A DNA stretch of 64,000 nt. Source: an uncultured Desulfovibrio sp. Lineage in GTDB: Bacteria > Desulfobacterota > Desulfovibrionia > Desulfovibrionales > Desulfovibrionaceae. Location of the stretch: positions 60,136 to 124,135 of the forward strand of contig CALBAX010000096.1 in NCBI GenBank assembly GCA_937926875.1, read 5' to 3'. Made by a program: the position numbers and the translations under genes. Below the pieces are notes generated by a model. That model had not been told where the DNA came from. It saw only the letters and a list, made by a program, of their open reading frames with translations, and made no database searches. Below, piece after piece: positions 46,064-54,277 of the stretch. Positions within the stretch are counted from its first letter, which is position 1. Each line of letters starts with the position of its first letter.

Positions 46064-47904
46064 TGGGCTACCGTAACCTTCAGGAGTGTGTGGCCGATCT
46101 GGAAAAGGCCGGACAGCTGCGCCGCATCGACGTCCCCGTGGACCCGCACCTGGAACTGGCGCACATCCAGCGCCGGGCCTTCCGCGCCAAGTCCCCGGCC
46201 CTGCTGTTCACGCGGGTCAAAGGCTGCTCCTTTCCCATGCTGGCCAACCTTTTCGGCACCAGGGAACGCCTGCACTACATTTTTCGCGACAGCCTCGCCG
46301 GGGTGGAAGCCGTGCTGGCCGCCAAGGCCGATCCGGCTGCGGCCCTGAAGCATCCCCTGCGCAGCCTGCGGGCCCTGCCCGCCCTGCCGCACATGCTGCC
46401 CCGCCGCACCTCCAGGGCGCCCGTGCTGGAGAACCGCTGCGCCCTGTCGGCCCTGCCCCGTCTGGTGGGCTGGCCCATGGACGGCGGGCCCTTCATCACC
46501 CTGCCGCTGGTCTACAGCGAGGATCCCGCGCGTCCCGGTCTGGATGCCTCCAACCTGGGCATGTACCGCGTGCAGCTGGCGGGCAACGACTATGCCGCCG
46601 ACGAGGTGGGCCTGCACTACCAGATCCACCGCGGTATCGGCGTGCACCATGCCGGGGCCCTCAAGCGCGGCCAGAGCCTGCCGGTGAACATCTTCGTGGG
46701 CGGGCCGCCGGCCTTCACCGTGGCGGCGGTCATGCCCCTGCCCGAGGGCCTGTCGGAACTGCGTTTCGCGGGCCTGCTGGGGGGCTGCCGCGCGGCCATG
46801 CATTACAGCCGCCGCCTGCCGCTGCCGGTGCTGGCCGAGGCGGATTTCTGCATCAGCGGCCACATCCTGCCGCAGCTCAAGCCCGAAGGGCCTTTCGGCG
46901 ACCATGTGGGCTATTACAGCCTGAAGCATGATTTCCCCGTCCTGCAGGTGGAGGCCGTGCATCACCGCACCGGCGCCATCTGGCCCTATACGGCCGTGGG
47001 CCGCCCGCCGCAGGAGGACACGGTCTTCGGCGACTTCATCCATGAGCTCACCGGCGCGCTGGTGCCGCAGGTCTTCCAGGGCGTGCGCGAGGTTCACGCC
47101 GTGGACGCCGCCGGGGTGCATCCCCTGCTGCTGGCCCTGGGCAGCGAGCGCTACACGCCGTACGAGGCGCAGCGCCGCCCGCGCGAACTGCTGACCGCCG
47201 CCCTGCACATGCTGGGCACCACGCAGACGGCCCTGGCCAAATACGTGCTGGTGGCCGCGCATGAGGATACGCCGGGACTGCGGGCGCGGGACGTGGTGGC
47301 CTTTTTCCGGCATCTGCTGGAGCGCACCGATTTCGAACGCGACCTGCACTTCATCACCCGTTCCACCACGGACACGCTGGACTACACCGGTTTTGCCCTC
47401 AACGAAGGCTCCAAGCTCATCTGGGCCTCGGCGGGCGAGAAGCGCCGGGAACTGGCGCTGGAAGTGCACGACCTGCCGTCGCTGCCCGAAGGATTCGGCG
47501 ACGCCCGCTGTGCCGGGCCGGGCATCCTGGTGCTGCGCGGTCCCCGTCATGAGCTGGGCCGCAACGAGACCGACCCGCGCATGGAGGAGCTGGCCACCTG
47601 CCTGGCCCACTGGCCGCAGCGCGATGCCTTCCCGCTGGTGGTCGTGGCGGACGATGCCGCCTTCTGCGCCGCGGACTTCGACAATTTCCTCTGGGTGGCC
47701 TTCAGCCGTTCCGACCCCGCTGCCGACGTCTACGGCACCGGGGCCGTGGTCCGCGCGCGGCACTGGTCCTGCGAAGGGCCGCTGCTGCTGGATGCCCGCA
47801 TCAAGCCCTTCCATGCGCCCGCCCTGGAGGAAGACCCCGCCATCCAACGCCGTGTGGATGCCCTGGCCGCGCCGGGCGGCCCGCTGAATGGCCTTATCGA
47901 ATAA
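46063..47904 (+). CDS. UbiD-family prenyl-FMN decarboxylase
   Basis: 613 residues, longer than E. coli UbiD (497). It carries the prFMN-site strand GMYRVQLAGNDYAADEVGLH (about 167-186) and the acidic loop KPEGPFGDHVGYYS (about 275-288), both family signatures. UbiD enzymes decarboxylate aromatic or unsaturated acids. In anaerobes a menaquinone or related quinone role is plausible, but a UbiX-type flavin prenyltransferase is not nearby. Translationally coupled to the Nudix gene and 9 bp before nadE. Confidence 0.88.
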   Translation: MGYRNLQECVADLEKAGQLRRIDVPVDPHLELAHIQRRAFRAKSPALLFTRVKGCSFPMLANLFGTRERLHYIFRDSLAGVEAVLAAKADPAAALKHPLRSLRALPALPHMLPRRTSRAPVLENRCALSALPRLVGWPMDGGPFITLPLVYSEDPARPGLDASNLGMYRVQLAGNDYAADEVGLHYQIHRGIGVHHAGALKRGQSLPVNIFVGGPPAFTVAAVMPLPEGLSELRFAGLLGGCRAAMHYSRRLPLPVLAEADFCISGHILPQLKPEGPFGDHVGYYSLKHDFPVLQVEAVHHRTGAIWPYTAVGRPPQEDTVFGDFIHELTGALVPQVFQGVREVHAVDAAGVHPLLLALGSERYTPYEAQRRPRELLTAALHMLGTTQTALAKYVLVAAHEDTPGLRARDVVAFFRHLLERTDFERDLHFITRSTTDTLDYTGFALNEGSKLIWASAGEKRRELALEVHDLPSLPEGFGDARCAGPGILVLRGPRHELGRNETDPRMEELATCLAHWPQRDAFPLVVVADDAAFCAADFDNFLWVAFSRSDPAADVYGTGAVVRARHWSCEGPLLLDARIKPFHAPALEEDPAIQRRVDALAAPGGPLNGLIE

Positions 47905-47913
47905 GGATCGTCT

Positions 47914-49566
47914 ATGAAGATCGCCCTCTTGCAATGCAATACCGTCACCGGTGACGTGGCCGGCAACGCCGGGCGCATCCTTGCCGCCGTGCGCGAGGCC
48001 GCCGCCCAGGGCGCCGACCTGTGCGTCACTCCCGAGCTGGCCCTGTGCGGCGTGGCCCCGGGCAGCTACCTGCGCGCCGAGGACTTCGCCGAGGGCTGCA
48101 AGGCCGGGTTGCAGACGCTGGCCGATGCCCTGCAGGACGGGCCGCCCCTGCTGGTGGGTGCGCCGGTGGCCAGCGTGTACGCCTCGGGCCTGCTCTCCAA
48201 CGCGGCCATCCTGGTGCAGAAAGGGCGCTGGTCGGTGGTCTCGCGCAAGGTCTACCAGACGTACGGTCAGGACAGCGAGGCCCGTTTCTTCGACCGGGGC
48301 GTCTCCTGCGGCATCCTGGCCCTGGACGGCTGGCGCCTTGGCGTGGTGCTGTGCCAGGAATCGGCCACCGAGGACGGCGCCTTCTGGAAGACCCAGTACG
48401 CCAGCGGGCACAACCCGCTCATGGAGCTGGTGCAGCGCGGCGTGGACGCCATCGTCCATATGGCGGCGGTGCCGTTCAGCAAGGGGGTGCAGCGCCTGAG
48501 CGAGCAGATGCTCTCGCATGTGGCGGCGCGGCACCATGTGCATCTTTTTTCCGTCAACATGGTGGGCGGCAACGACAGCCGCGTCTACAACGGCCAGAGC
48601 CTGGCCTTCGATCCCACGGGGCAGATACTGGCCCGCGGCAAGGCCTTTGCCGAGGACGTGCTGCTGGTGGACACCGCGGGCAGCGGCGGCATCGTGCATC
48701 CGCGTCCCGCCTGCCTGCCCGAGGCCATCTGGGACGCCCTGACCCTGGGCGTGCGGGATTTCGTCCACAAGTGCGGTCTGGAAAAGGCCATCGTGGCCCT
48801 TTCCGGCGGCATGGACTCGGCCCTGGTGCTCTGTGTGGCCGCCGAGGCCCTGGGCGCGGACAACGTGACGGCCGTGCTCATGCCCTCGCCCTACAGCAGC
48901 GAAGGCTCGGTGAGCGATTCGCTGGAGCTGGCCGAAAATCTGGGGGTGCGGACCCTGACCCTGCCCATCGCGCCGGTCATGGAAAGTTTTTCCGCGGCCC
49001 TGGCGCCGGGGCTCGACCTGTTCGAGACCTTCCCCGGTGACACCACCTTCGAGAACCTGCAGGCCCGCATCCGGGGCATCATGGTGTCCTCGCTGGCCAA
49101 CCGGGCGCGGGCACTGGTGCTCAACACGGGCAACAAGAGCGAGTGTGCCGTGGGCTACAGCACCCTGTACGGCGATACCGTGGGCGCGCTGGGCGTCATC
49201 GCCGACCTGACCAAGACCGAAGTCTACACCCTGGCCGGCTGGTACAACCATCACCGTCAGGCCACCATCATCCCGCAGGCCATTTTCGACAAGGCCCCCT
49301 CGGCCGAGCTGCGGCCGGGGCAGAAGGATTCGGATTCCCTGCCGCCCTACGACGTGCTGGACCCGGTGCTGGAGAGCCTGATCTTTGCCGGGCAGACGGC
49401 GGCCCAGCCCCAGGATGCCGACGAGGGCCTGCGCAAGGAAGTGCGCCGCAAGCTGTTCGCCGCGGAATTCAAGCGCCGCCAGGAGCCCCTGGCCCTGCAC
49501 ATCAGCCGCATGCCCTTCGGTACGGGCTGGCAGGTGCCGGTGGCCGGACGCTACCGCATGCCATAG
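47914..49566 (+). CDS. nadE: glutamine-dependent NAD+ synthetase
   Basis: Makes NAD from deamido-NAD and glutamine. 550 residues: an N-terminal nitrilase-type glutaminase (1 to about 265) with Glu41, Lys112 and Cys147 as the triad, and a synthetase domain with the ATP pyrophosphatase loop SGGMDSA and NTGNKSECAVGY. The Cys sits in LCQESATED rather than the usual ICEDxW, and the Lys in SRKVYQTYG rather than KxxLPNY, so the glutaminase part is divergent though its residues are kept. Confidence 0.94.
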   Translation: MKIALLQCNTVTGDVAGNAGRILAAVREAAAQGADLCVTPELALCGVAPGSYLRAEDFAEGCKAGLQTLADALQDGPPLLVGAPVASVYASGLLSNAAILVQKGRWSVVSRKVYQTYGQDSEARFFDRGVSCGILALDGWRLGVVLCQESATEDGAFWKTQYASGHNPLMELVQRGVDAIVHMAAVPFSKGVQRLSEQMLSHVAARHHVHLFSVNMVGGNDSRVYNGQSLAFDPTGQILARGKAFAEDVLLVDTAGSGGIVHPRPACLPEAIWDALTLGVRDFVHKCGLEKAIVALSGGMDSALVLCVAAEALGADNVTAVLMPSPYSSEGSVSDSLELAENLGVRTLTLPIAPVMESFSAALAPGLDLFETFPGDTTFENLQARIRGIMVSSLANRARALVLNTGNKSECAVGYSTLYGDTVGALGVIADLTKTEVYTLAGWYNHHRQATIIPQAIFDKAPSAELRPGQKDSDSLPPYDVLDPVLESLIFAGQTAAQPQDADEGLRKEVRRKLFAAEFKRRQEPLALHISRMPFGTGWQVPVAGRYRMP

Positions 49567-49717
49567 CGGTGCGGGCGTTGCGACCTTAGAGCGGGGGACG
49601 CGCCGCAAGGCGCGCATGATATTCGATACCAAGGGAAGGCGGCTGCGGGAACGAGCATGGCCGCCGGGGCGCTCGCAGGAGCGCTGACAGACATCATTCG
49701 CATCTGGAGGAGAGACC

Positions 49718-50701
49718 ATGCCTGAAGCACCAGAGAAAAACCTGGCTCTTGACATCGTTCGCATCACGGAAGCCGCCGCGCTTTCGTCGGCCCGCTGGCT
49801 GGGCCGCGGCAACAAGGAAGCCGGTGACGGCGCTGCCGTGGACGCCATGCGCAACAGTTTTTCCACCCTGCATGTGGACGGCATCGTGGTCATCGGCGAA
49901 GGGGAGAAGGACCACGCCCCCATGCTGTACAACGGTGAAAAGGTCGGCATGGGCGACGGCCCGCAGCTGGACGTGGCCGTGGACCCCGTGGAAGGCACCA
50001 GCCTGCTGGCCTATGGCCGTCCCAATGCCATCTCCACCGTGGCCGTGGCGCCGCGCGGCAGCATGTTCAATCCCGGGCCCAGCTACTACATGCAGAAGCT
50101 GGTGGTGCCCCGCGAGGCCCGCGACGTGATAGATCTGGATGCTCCTGTGGACGTCAACCTGCGTAACGTGGCCCGCGCCCTGGGCAAGAACGTGCAGGAT
50201 CTGGTGGTCTTCGTGCTGGACAAGCCCCGTCACAAAAAGCTCATCGAAGACATCCGCACCACGGGCGCGCGCATCCAGCTGCATACTGACGGTGACGTGG
50301 CCGGCGCCCTGATGGCCGTGGACCCGCGTTCCGAAGTCGACATCATGATGGGCACCGGCGGCACTCCCGAAGGCGTGCTGGCGGCCTGCGCCATCAAGGG
50401 GATGGGCGGCCAGATCCTGGCCCGTCTGGATCCCCAGTCCTATGTGGAGAAGGAAGCCATCAACGAGGCCGGCATCGACATCCGCGAAGTGCTGACCGTG
50501 CACGATCTGGTGCGCAGCGACGATTGCTTCTTTGCCGCCACGGGTATTTCCGGCGGCGATTTCCTGCGTGGCGTGCGCTACAGCGCCCGCCATGCGGTGA
50601 CCCATTCCCTGGTGCTGCGCGGCAAGACAGGGACCCTGCGCTATGTGGAATCCTACCACAATATGGACAGGCTCTCCAAGATCAGCGCCGTGCAGTACTA
50701 A
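49718..50701 (+). CDS. glpX: class II fructose-1,6-bisphosphatase
   Basis: Gluconeogenic phosphatase of 327 residues. GEGEKDHAPMLYNGEKVG (about 54-71) and the metal-site DPVEGTSL (about 89-96) are class II signatures. MGTGGTPEGVLAA forms the substrate phosphate loop. GGAGG precedes the ATG. It follows nadE by 151 bp, where a GCGCC/GGCGC hairpin occurs near 49598, and is 17 bp before a small secreted-protein gene. Confidence 0.96.
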   Translation: MPEAPEKNLALDIVRITEAAALSSARWLGRGNKEAGDGAAVDAMRNSFSTLHVDGIVVIGEGEKDHAPMLYNGEKVGMGDGPQLDVAVDPVEGTSLLAYGRPNAISTVAVAPRGSMFNPGPSYYMQKLVVPREARDVIDLDAPVDVNLRNVARALGKNVQDLVVFVLDKPRHKKLIEDIRTTGARIQLHTDGDVAGALMAVDPRSEVDIMMGTGGTPEGVLAACAIKGMGGQILARLDPQSYVEKEAINEAGIDIREVLTVHDLVRSDDCFFAATGISGGDFLRGVRYSARHAVTHSLVLRGKTGTLRYVESYHNMDRLSKISAVQY

Positions 50702-50718
50702 GCGAGGATTGTTGCTTG

Positions 50719-51201
50719 ATGAGAAAAACAGGATGCCAAGGCTGGCTGGCCAGCGGGCTGCTCTGCGGCCTGCTGCTGTGCGGCCTGACCGTGGTCGTCC
50801 CGGTGGACGTGGAAGCGGCCGCCGTGACGACGGTCTATGACGGGCAGGGCCCGGTGGAAGAAAAAGAACTGCTGCGCTTTCTCGAGGTGCTGCCCCGGTT
50901 CCGCAGCTGGGCCCGCGAGAACAGGATAGAGGCCCATCCCGTGGCCCGCAGGGGCAAGGCGGATTTCCTCTATCCTGACGATGCCGCCCGCTGGGTGGAA
51001 GCCAAGGGCTGGGATGCCCGGCGCTTCTTCTGCGTCATGGGGCGCATGGCCGCGGCGCTTGTCATCGTGGAAGAAGGCAATGACCTGCAGGTCCGTCCCA
51101 AGGACATGCCCGTGGTGGACAAGGCCGAAGTGGAGCTGGCCCGCAAGCATCTGGGCAGCCTGCTCAAGGTGAGCATGCCCGACGAGGGCATGTCCCGCTA
51201 G
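50719..51201 (+). CDS. small secreted protein of unknown function, 160 aa
   Basis: A signal peptide (about 1-33; GLLCGLLLCGLTVVVPVDVEAAA) precedes a charged helical mature domain (RSWARENRIEAHP, RFFCVMGRMAAALVIVEEG). I do not recognise a family. GAGG lies 11 bases before the ATG. It is co-transcribed with glpX and ends at a terminator. Confidence 0.65.
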   Translation: MRKTGCQGWLASGLLCGLLLCGLTVVVPVDVEAAAVTTVYDGQGPVEEKELLRFLEVLPRFRSWARENRIEAHPVARRGKADFLYPDDAARWVEAKGWDARRFFCVMGRMAAALVIVEEGNDLQVRPKDMPVVDKAEVELARKHLGSLLKVSMPDEGMSR

Positions 51202-51228
51202 CATCGCAGGCCCCTTGCCCGCTGTTTG

Positions 51229-51266
51229 AAAAAAGCGTCCGTCCCGTCAGGGATGGGCGCTTTTTT
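51229..51266 (+). terminator. terminator after the glpX operon
   Basis: AAAAAAGCG/CGCTTTTTT arms (51229-51237, 51258-51266) enclose an imperfect GC stem; the 3' arm ends in six T. Confidence 0.85.
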
Positions 51267-51724
51267 CATGCCGTCCGTCTGTGCCGCGCCTGCTCCCGGC
51301 CGGGCACGGAGCCTTCCTGAAGCCGATCTCCATCCTGATACGCACTGGCCCTGCTCCCGGCCGGGCAAGGTCTTTCTGGGCGCGGGCCGCAGGCGGACGA
51401 AAGCCCGGCCTTCTGCTGGCGCAGGCACGGGAATGGGCCGTGATCTCTGGCTGCTCCGGCCTGTCGGCATGATGCAGCGGCAGATCCGGTGGATTCGCGT
51501 GCGTTGCGGCGGCGTGGGCTGGCTCAGGCAGGTCTGGCGCATGCTGGGGCATCCTGTCCGTGAGCCCCAAGCGGATGCGCCGCCCCGGATGCGGAGGGAC
51601 AGCCGTAGCCCGCACGTTCGGGATGGTGGGCGGACAAGGTCCCACGGCCGGTAGCAGACAGGGGCAGGGCTGCCGAAGGCGGGATGATACCGGCGCTCCC
51701 GGCCTGCGAGGAGACAGGGAAAGC
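51267..51724. other. gene-free region between convergent operons
   Basis: No gene is supported. An 18-base direct repeat (CCTGCTCCCGGCCGGGCA) occurs near 51288 and 51350. Otherwise it is GC-rich, without codon structure. Confidence 0.4.
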
Positions 51725-51754
51725 AAAAGGGGAGGGCCTTTGCAGGCTCTCCCC
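51725..51754 (-). terminator. terminator of the cvpA-mazG-GT39 run
   Basis: GGGGAGGGCCT/AGGCTCTCCCC with a 4-base loop is followed on the minus strand by TTTTGC. It lies 28 bp past the last gene. Confidence 0.8.
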
Positions 51755-51781
51755 CGTGTTTTTTGGGTCATGGACGGTCGC

Positions 51782-54277
51782 TTACTGGGCCGGGACAGCT
51801 TCCGGCGGGATGGGCGAGCCGTGTTCAGGCCCCGCGGGCAGGGTCTGCACAGCAGGGGCTTCCTGTACGGGCTCGGCAGGCTGCGCGTTTTCCGCAGGCG
51901 CGGGCGTGCCTTCTGCGGGAGCGGTGGCCGCAGCTTCCTGGGCCGGGACAGCCTGCGTCCCGGCTGGAGCAGCGGCATCAGTCGCGGGAGCGGTGGCTTC
52001 GGGCGTTTCCGGGGCCGGGGCGGCTTCTGCCGGCGTGGTGGCCTCAGGAGCGGCAGGGGCCGTACCCTCCGTCGCGGGAGCGGCCTCCGGGGCCGGAGCC
52101 GCTTCAGGCGCTGCCGTATCAGGAGCAGGCGTTTCCGGTGCGGCCGTTCCGGCGCCAGCTTCGGGGGCCGCAGGAGCCGTGCCTTCTTCGACAGCGGCCG
52201 GGGCTGCGGGGGCAGCGGCGTTCAGGGGCTGGGCGGCGGCGAGCTTGAGTTCGGCATGTCCGGCCAGCTGGGGCGCCAGCCACAGGTGCGCAGGCTGGGC
52301 CAGGATGATGGCGAACAGGGTACAGACCAGCAGGGAGCCGCCGGGCCAGGCGCGGCGGGTGAAGCGGGCCAGCAGCACGGCGAAGACGATGCACAGGCCG
52401 CCCAGGACGGGCAGGGCATCCAGGCTGGTCAGCAGGGCCTCATACTGCTGGGGGATGGCCAGCGAGGTGGACGTGCGGAGCCATTCCAGCGCCACGGGGA
52501 AGTGCAGGGCGGCCAGCAGCATGCCCGCGTGCAGGAAGAGCAGGGCGATGACCAGATAGAAGAACTTGCTGCCCAGGCTGCCCATGCGGACCAGGGCGCG
52601 GCCCAGCAGGATGGCCAGCAGGCAGAGCACGGGCGTGGCACCGGCAAGGCCGGAGCCCAGCAGGGACAGGGGCAGGGAGAAGACCAGGGCGATCCAGAGG
52701 AAGGAGCTGCCGCTGTTTTCCTTGCGGCTGGCCCGCAGGGTCTTCCAGCTGGTGGCGAACACGCGGCCCCAGTTGACGCCGGTGACCACGAACAGCCAGG
52801 GCAGGAGACCGAGCACGGCCAGCGCCGGGGCCAGCCACCAGAAGGCGGGCAGGGGCCAGGGCAGGCTGAGGAACTTGCCCGACACGGCCTGGGCGTAGCC
52901 TTCGGCCTGTACCCAGAAGATGATGGCGGCCGCCCAGAGGGCACCCAGCAGCAGGAGCAGGAGGAAGCCCGCCAGCGCGTCCAGGCGCTGGGCGCGACGG
53001 ATGCGCCAGGTCCAGAACAGGTGGACGAGGCTGGTCAGCAGGGGCAGGAGCAGGAAGAGGAGCCCGCCGGTCAGCGCGGCCAGACCGGAGGTCAGGAAGG
53101 CCAGCGGCAGGGAGATCCAGGCGTGTTCCTTTTTCCAGCCCATGCAGAAAAAGGCCATGGAGAGCAGGCACAGGCCGGTGGCCAGCCCCTGCGGCCCCAT
53201 GAAATGCGCCAGCTGCGGGAAGAGCAGGCTGGAGAGCAGGATCAGGCCGGATGCCAGGGCGGCCTGCGGGCCGAAACCGGCGGCACGGCTCAGGGCCCAG
53301 GTGCCCCACAGACAGGCCAGACCGCCCAGGGCGGCGCCCGCCGGCCAGACGAAGGCCGAAAGCTGGGGCACCATGCGGGCCAGCATGTCGAGGGCGGCCA
53401 GCATCCAGACGAAGACGGGCAACTGTGCGTCACCGTTATGCAGGGGCGCGAACCACTGGCCCTGGGCCAGCGCTTCGCGGACGGTATCCATGAGTTTCAT
53501 TTCCGGCGGGCAGTACAGGCCGCCGGTCAGGAAGGTGGGCCAGAGCTGGCAGGCCAGGAGCAGGAGCAGGGCCAGGGGGCCCATCTTGGCCAGCACGGCA
53601 AAGATCTTTTGGGCAGGCCCGGCTTGCAGCACGGCCACCGGTGCGGCAGCGGGCGCAGCGGGAGCGGCCGGGGCCTCTTCCTGCGGGGCTGGCGCCTGGC
53701 CTGCTTCCGGCAGGGCGGCGTCGGCGGCCGGGATCTGGTCATCCATCGCAGCGGGCTGCATGGTGGCCAGACCGCGACGCCCGCTGCGGGGAGCTTCGGC
53801 CATGACGGCAGCTTCGGCGGCATCAGCAGGCATGGCCTCCGCAGGAGCTTCGCTGCTGTCGGCCATTTTTTCGGCGGTGGCGGCGGGTGCGGCCACAGGC
53901 CCGGGCTGGGCCGCGTCGGCAGGGGCGGCAGGCGTTTCCCCGGCTTCCATGCTCAGGGGCGCTTCGGGCGCCGGGGCCGCGGCAGGGCCTTCCATCGGAG
54001 CGGCAACGGGCGCGGCGGGAGCGGCCGGGGCTTCCTCCGGCTGTACGCTTTCCGCGGCGGGCATGGGGATGGGGGCCTCTGCCTGCGGGGCGGGCGCCGG
54101 TTCCGGGGCCACAGACGCTGTGCCGGGGGCCGGGCTCTTCTGGCCGTCGGCAGGGGCCGGTCGGCTCGCCCGGGCACGGGCCTCCTCATCCAGCTGGGAC
54201 CAGGGCGTCATGCCCACGGGGATCTCCTCTTCAGGGCGGGCCAGCGTGCTGGCGGCATCGGGAGTTTTTTCTGTCAT
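51782..54277 (-). CDS. GT39/ArnT-like integral membrane protein with Ala/Pro-rich tails, 831 aa
   Basis: Residues 1 to about 220 are an Ala/Pro/Glu-rich low-complexity cytoplasmic region. A membrane core of about 12 helices spans 225-680, and residues 687-831 are a second Ala/Pro/Glu-rich tail with A-P-E-A/P-A-P-E style repeats. Just after the first helix, GLYCPPEMKLMDTVREALAQ and PLHNGDAQLPVFVWML occupy the position of the DE and KPPL motifs of dolichol/undecaprenyl-phosphate-sugar glycosyltransferases (PMT/ArnT). The DE pair is altered to P-E. It is coupled to the upstream lipoprotein by an ATGA overlap. Activity and sugar are unknown. Confidence 0.75.
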   Translation of the reverse strand: MTEKTPDAASTLARPEEEIPVGMTPWSQLDEEARARASRPAPADGQKSPAPGTASVAPEPAPAPQAEAPIPMPAAESVQPEEAPAAPAAPVAAPMEGPAAAPAPEAPLSMEAGETPAAPADAAQPGPVAAPAATAEKMADSSEAPAEAMPADAAEAAVMAEAPRSGRRGLATMQPAAMDDQIPAADAALPEAGQAPAPQEEAPAAPAAPAAAPVAVLQAGPAQKIFAVLAKMGPLALLLLLACQLWPTFLTGGLYCPPEMKLMDTVREALAQGQWFAPLHNGDAQLPVFVWMLAALDMLARMVPQLSAFVWPAGAALGGLACLWGTWALSRAAGFGPQAALASGLILLSSLLFPQLAHFMGPQGLATGLCLLSMAFFCMGWKKEHAWISLPLAFLTSGLAALTGGLLFLLLPLLTSLVHLFWTWRIRRAQRLDALAGFLLLLLLGALWAAAIIFWVQAEGYAQAVSGKFLSLPWPLPAFWWLAPALAVLGLLPWLFVVTGVNWGRVFATSWKTLRASRKENSGSSFLWIALVFSLPLSLLGSGLAGATPVLCLLAILLGRALVRMGSLGSKFFYLVIALLFLHAGMLLAALHFPVALEWLRTSTSLAIPQQYEALLTSLDALPVLGGLCIVFAVLLARFTRRAWPGGSLLVCTLFAIILAQPAHLWLAPQLAGHAELKLAAAQPLNAAAPAAPAAVEEGTAPAAPEAGAGTAAPETPAPDTAAPEAAPAPEAAPATEGTAPAAPEATTPAEAAPAPETPEATAPATDAAAPAGTQAVPAQEAAATAPAEGTPAPAENAQPAEPVQEAPAVQTLPAGPEHGSPIPPEAVPAQ

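Noticed and set aside
45937..49998. 1353-residue minus-strand frame spanning four plus genes
   Set aside because: Antisense shadow of nudix, ubiD, nadE and glpX, all with clear motifs on the plus strand.
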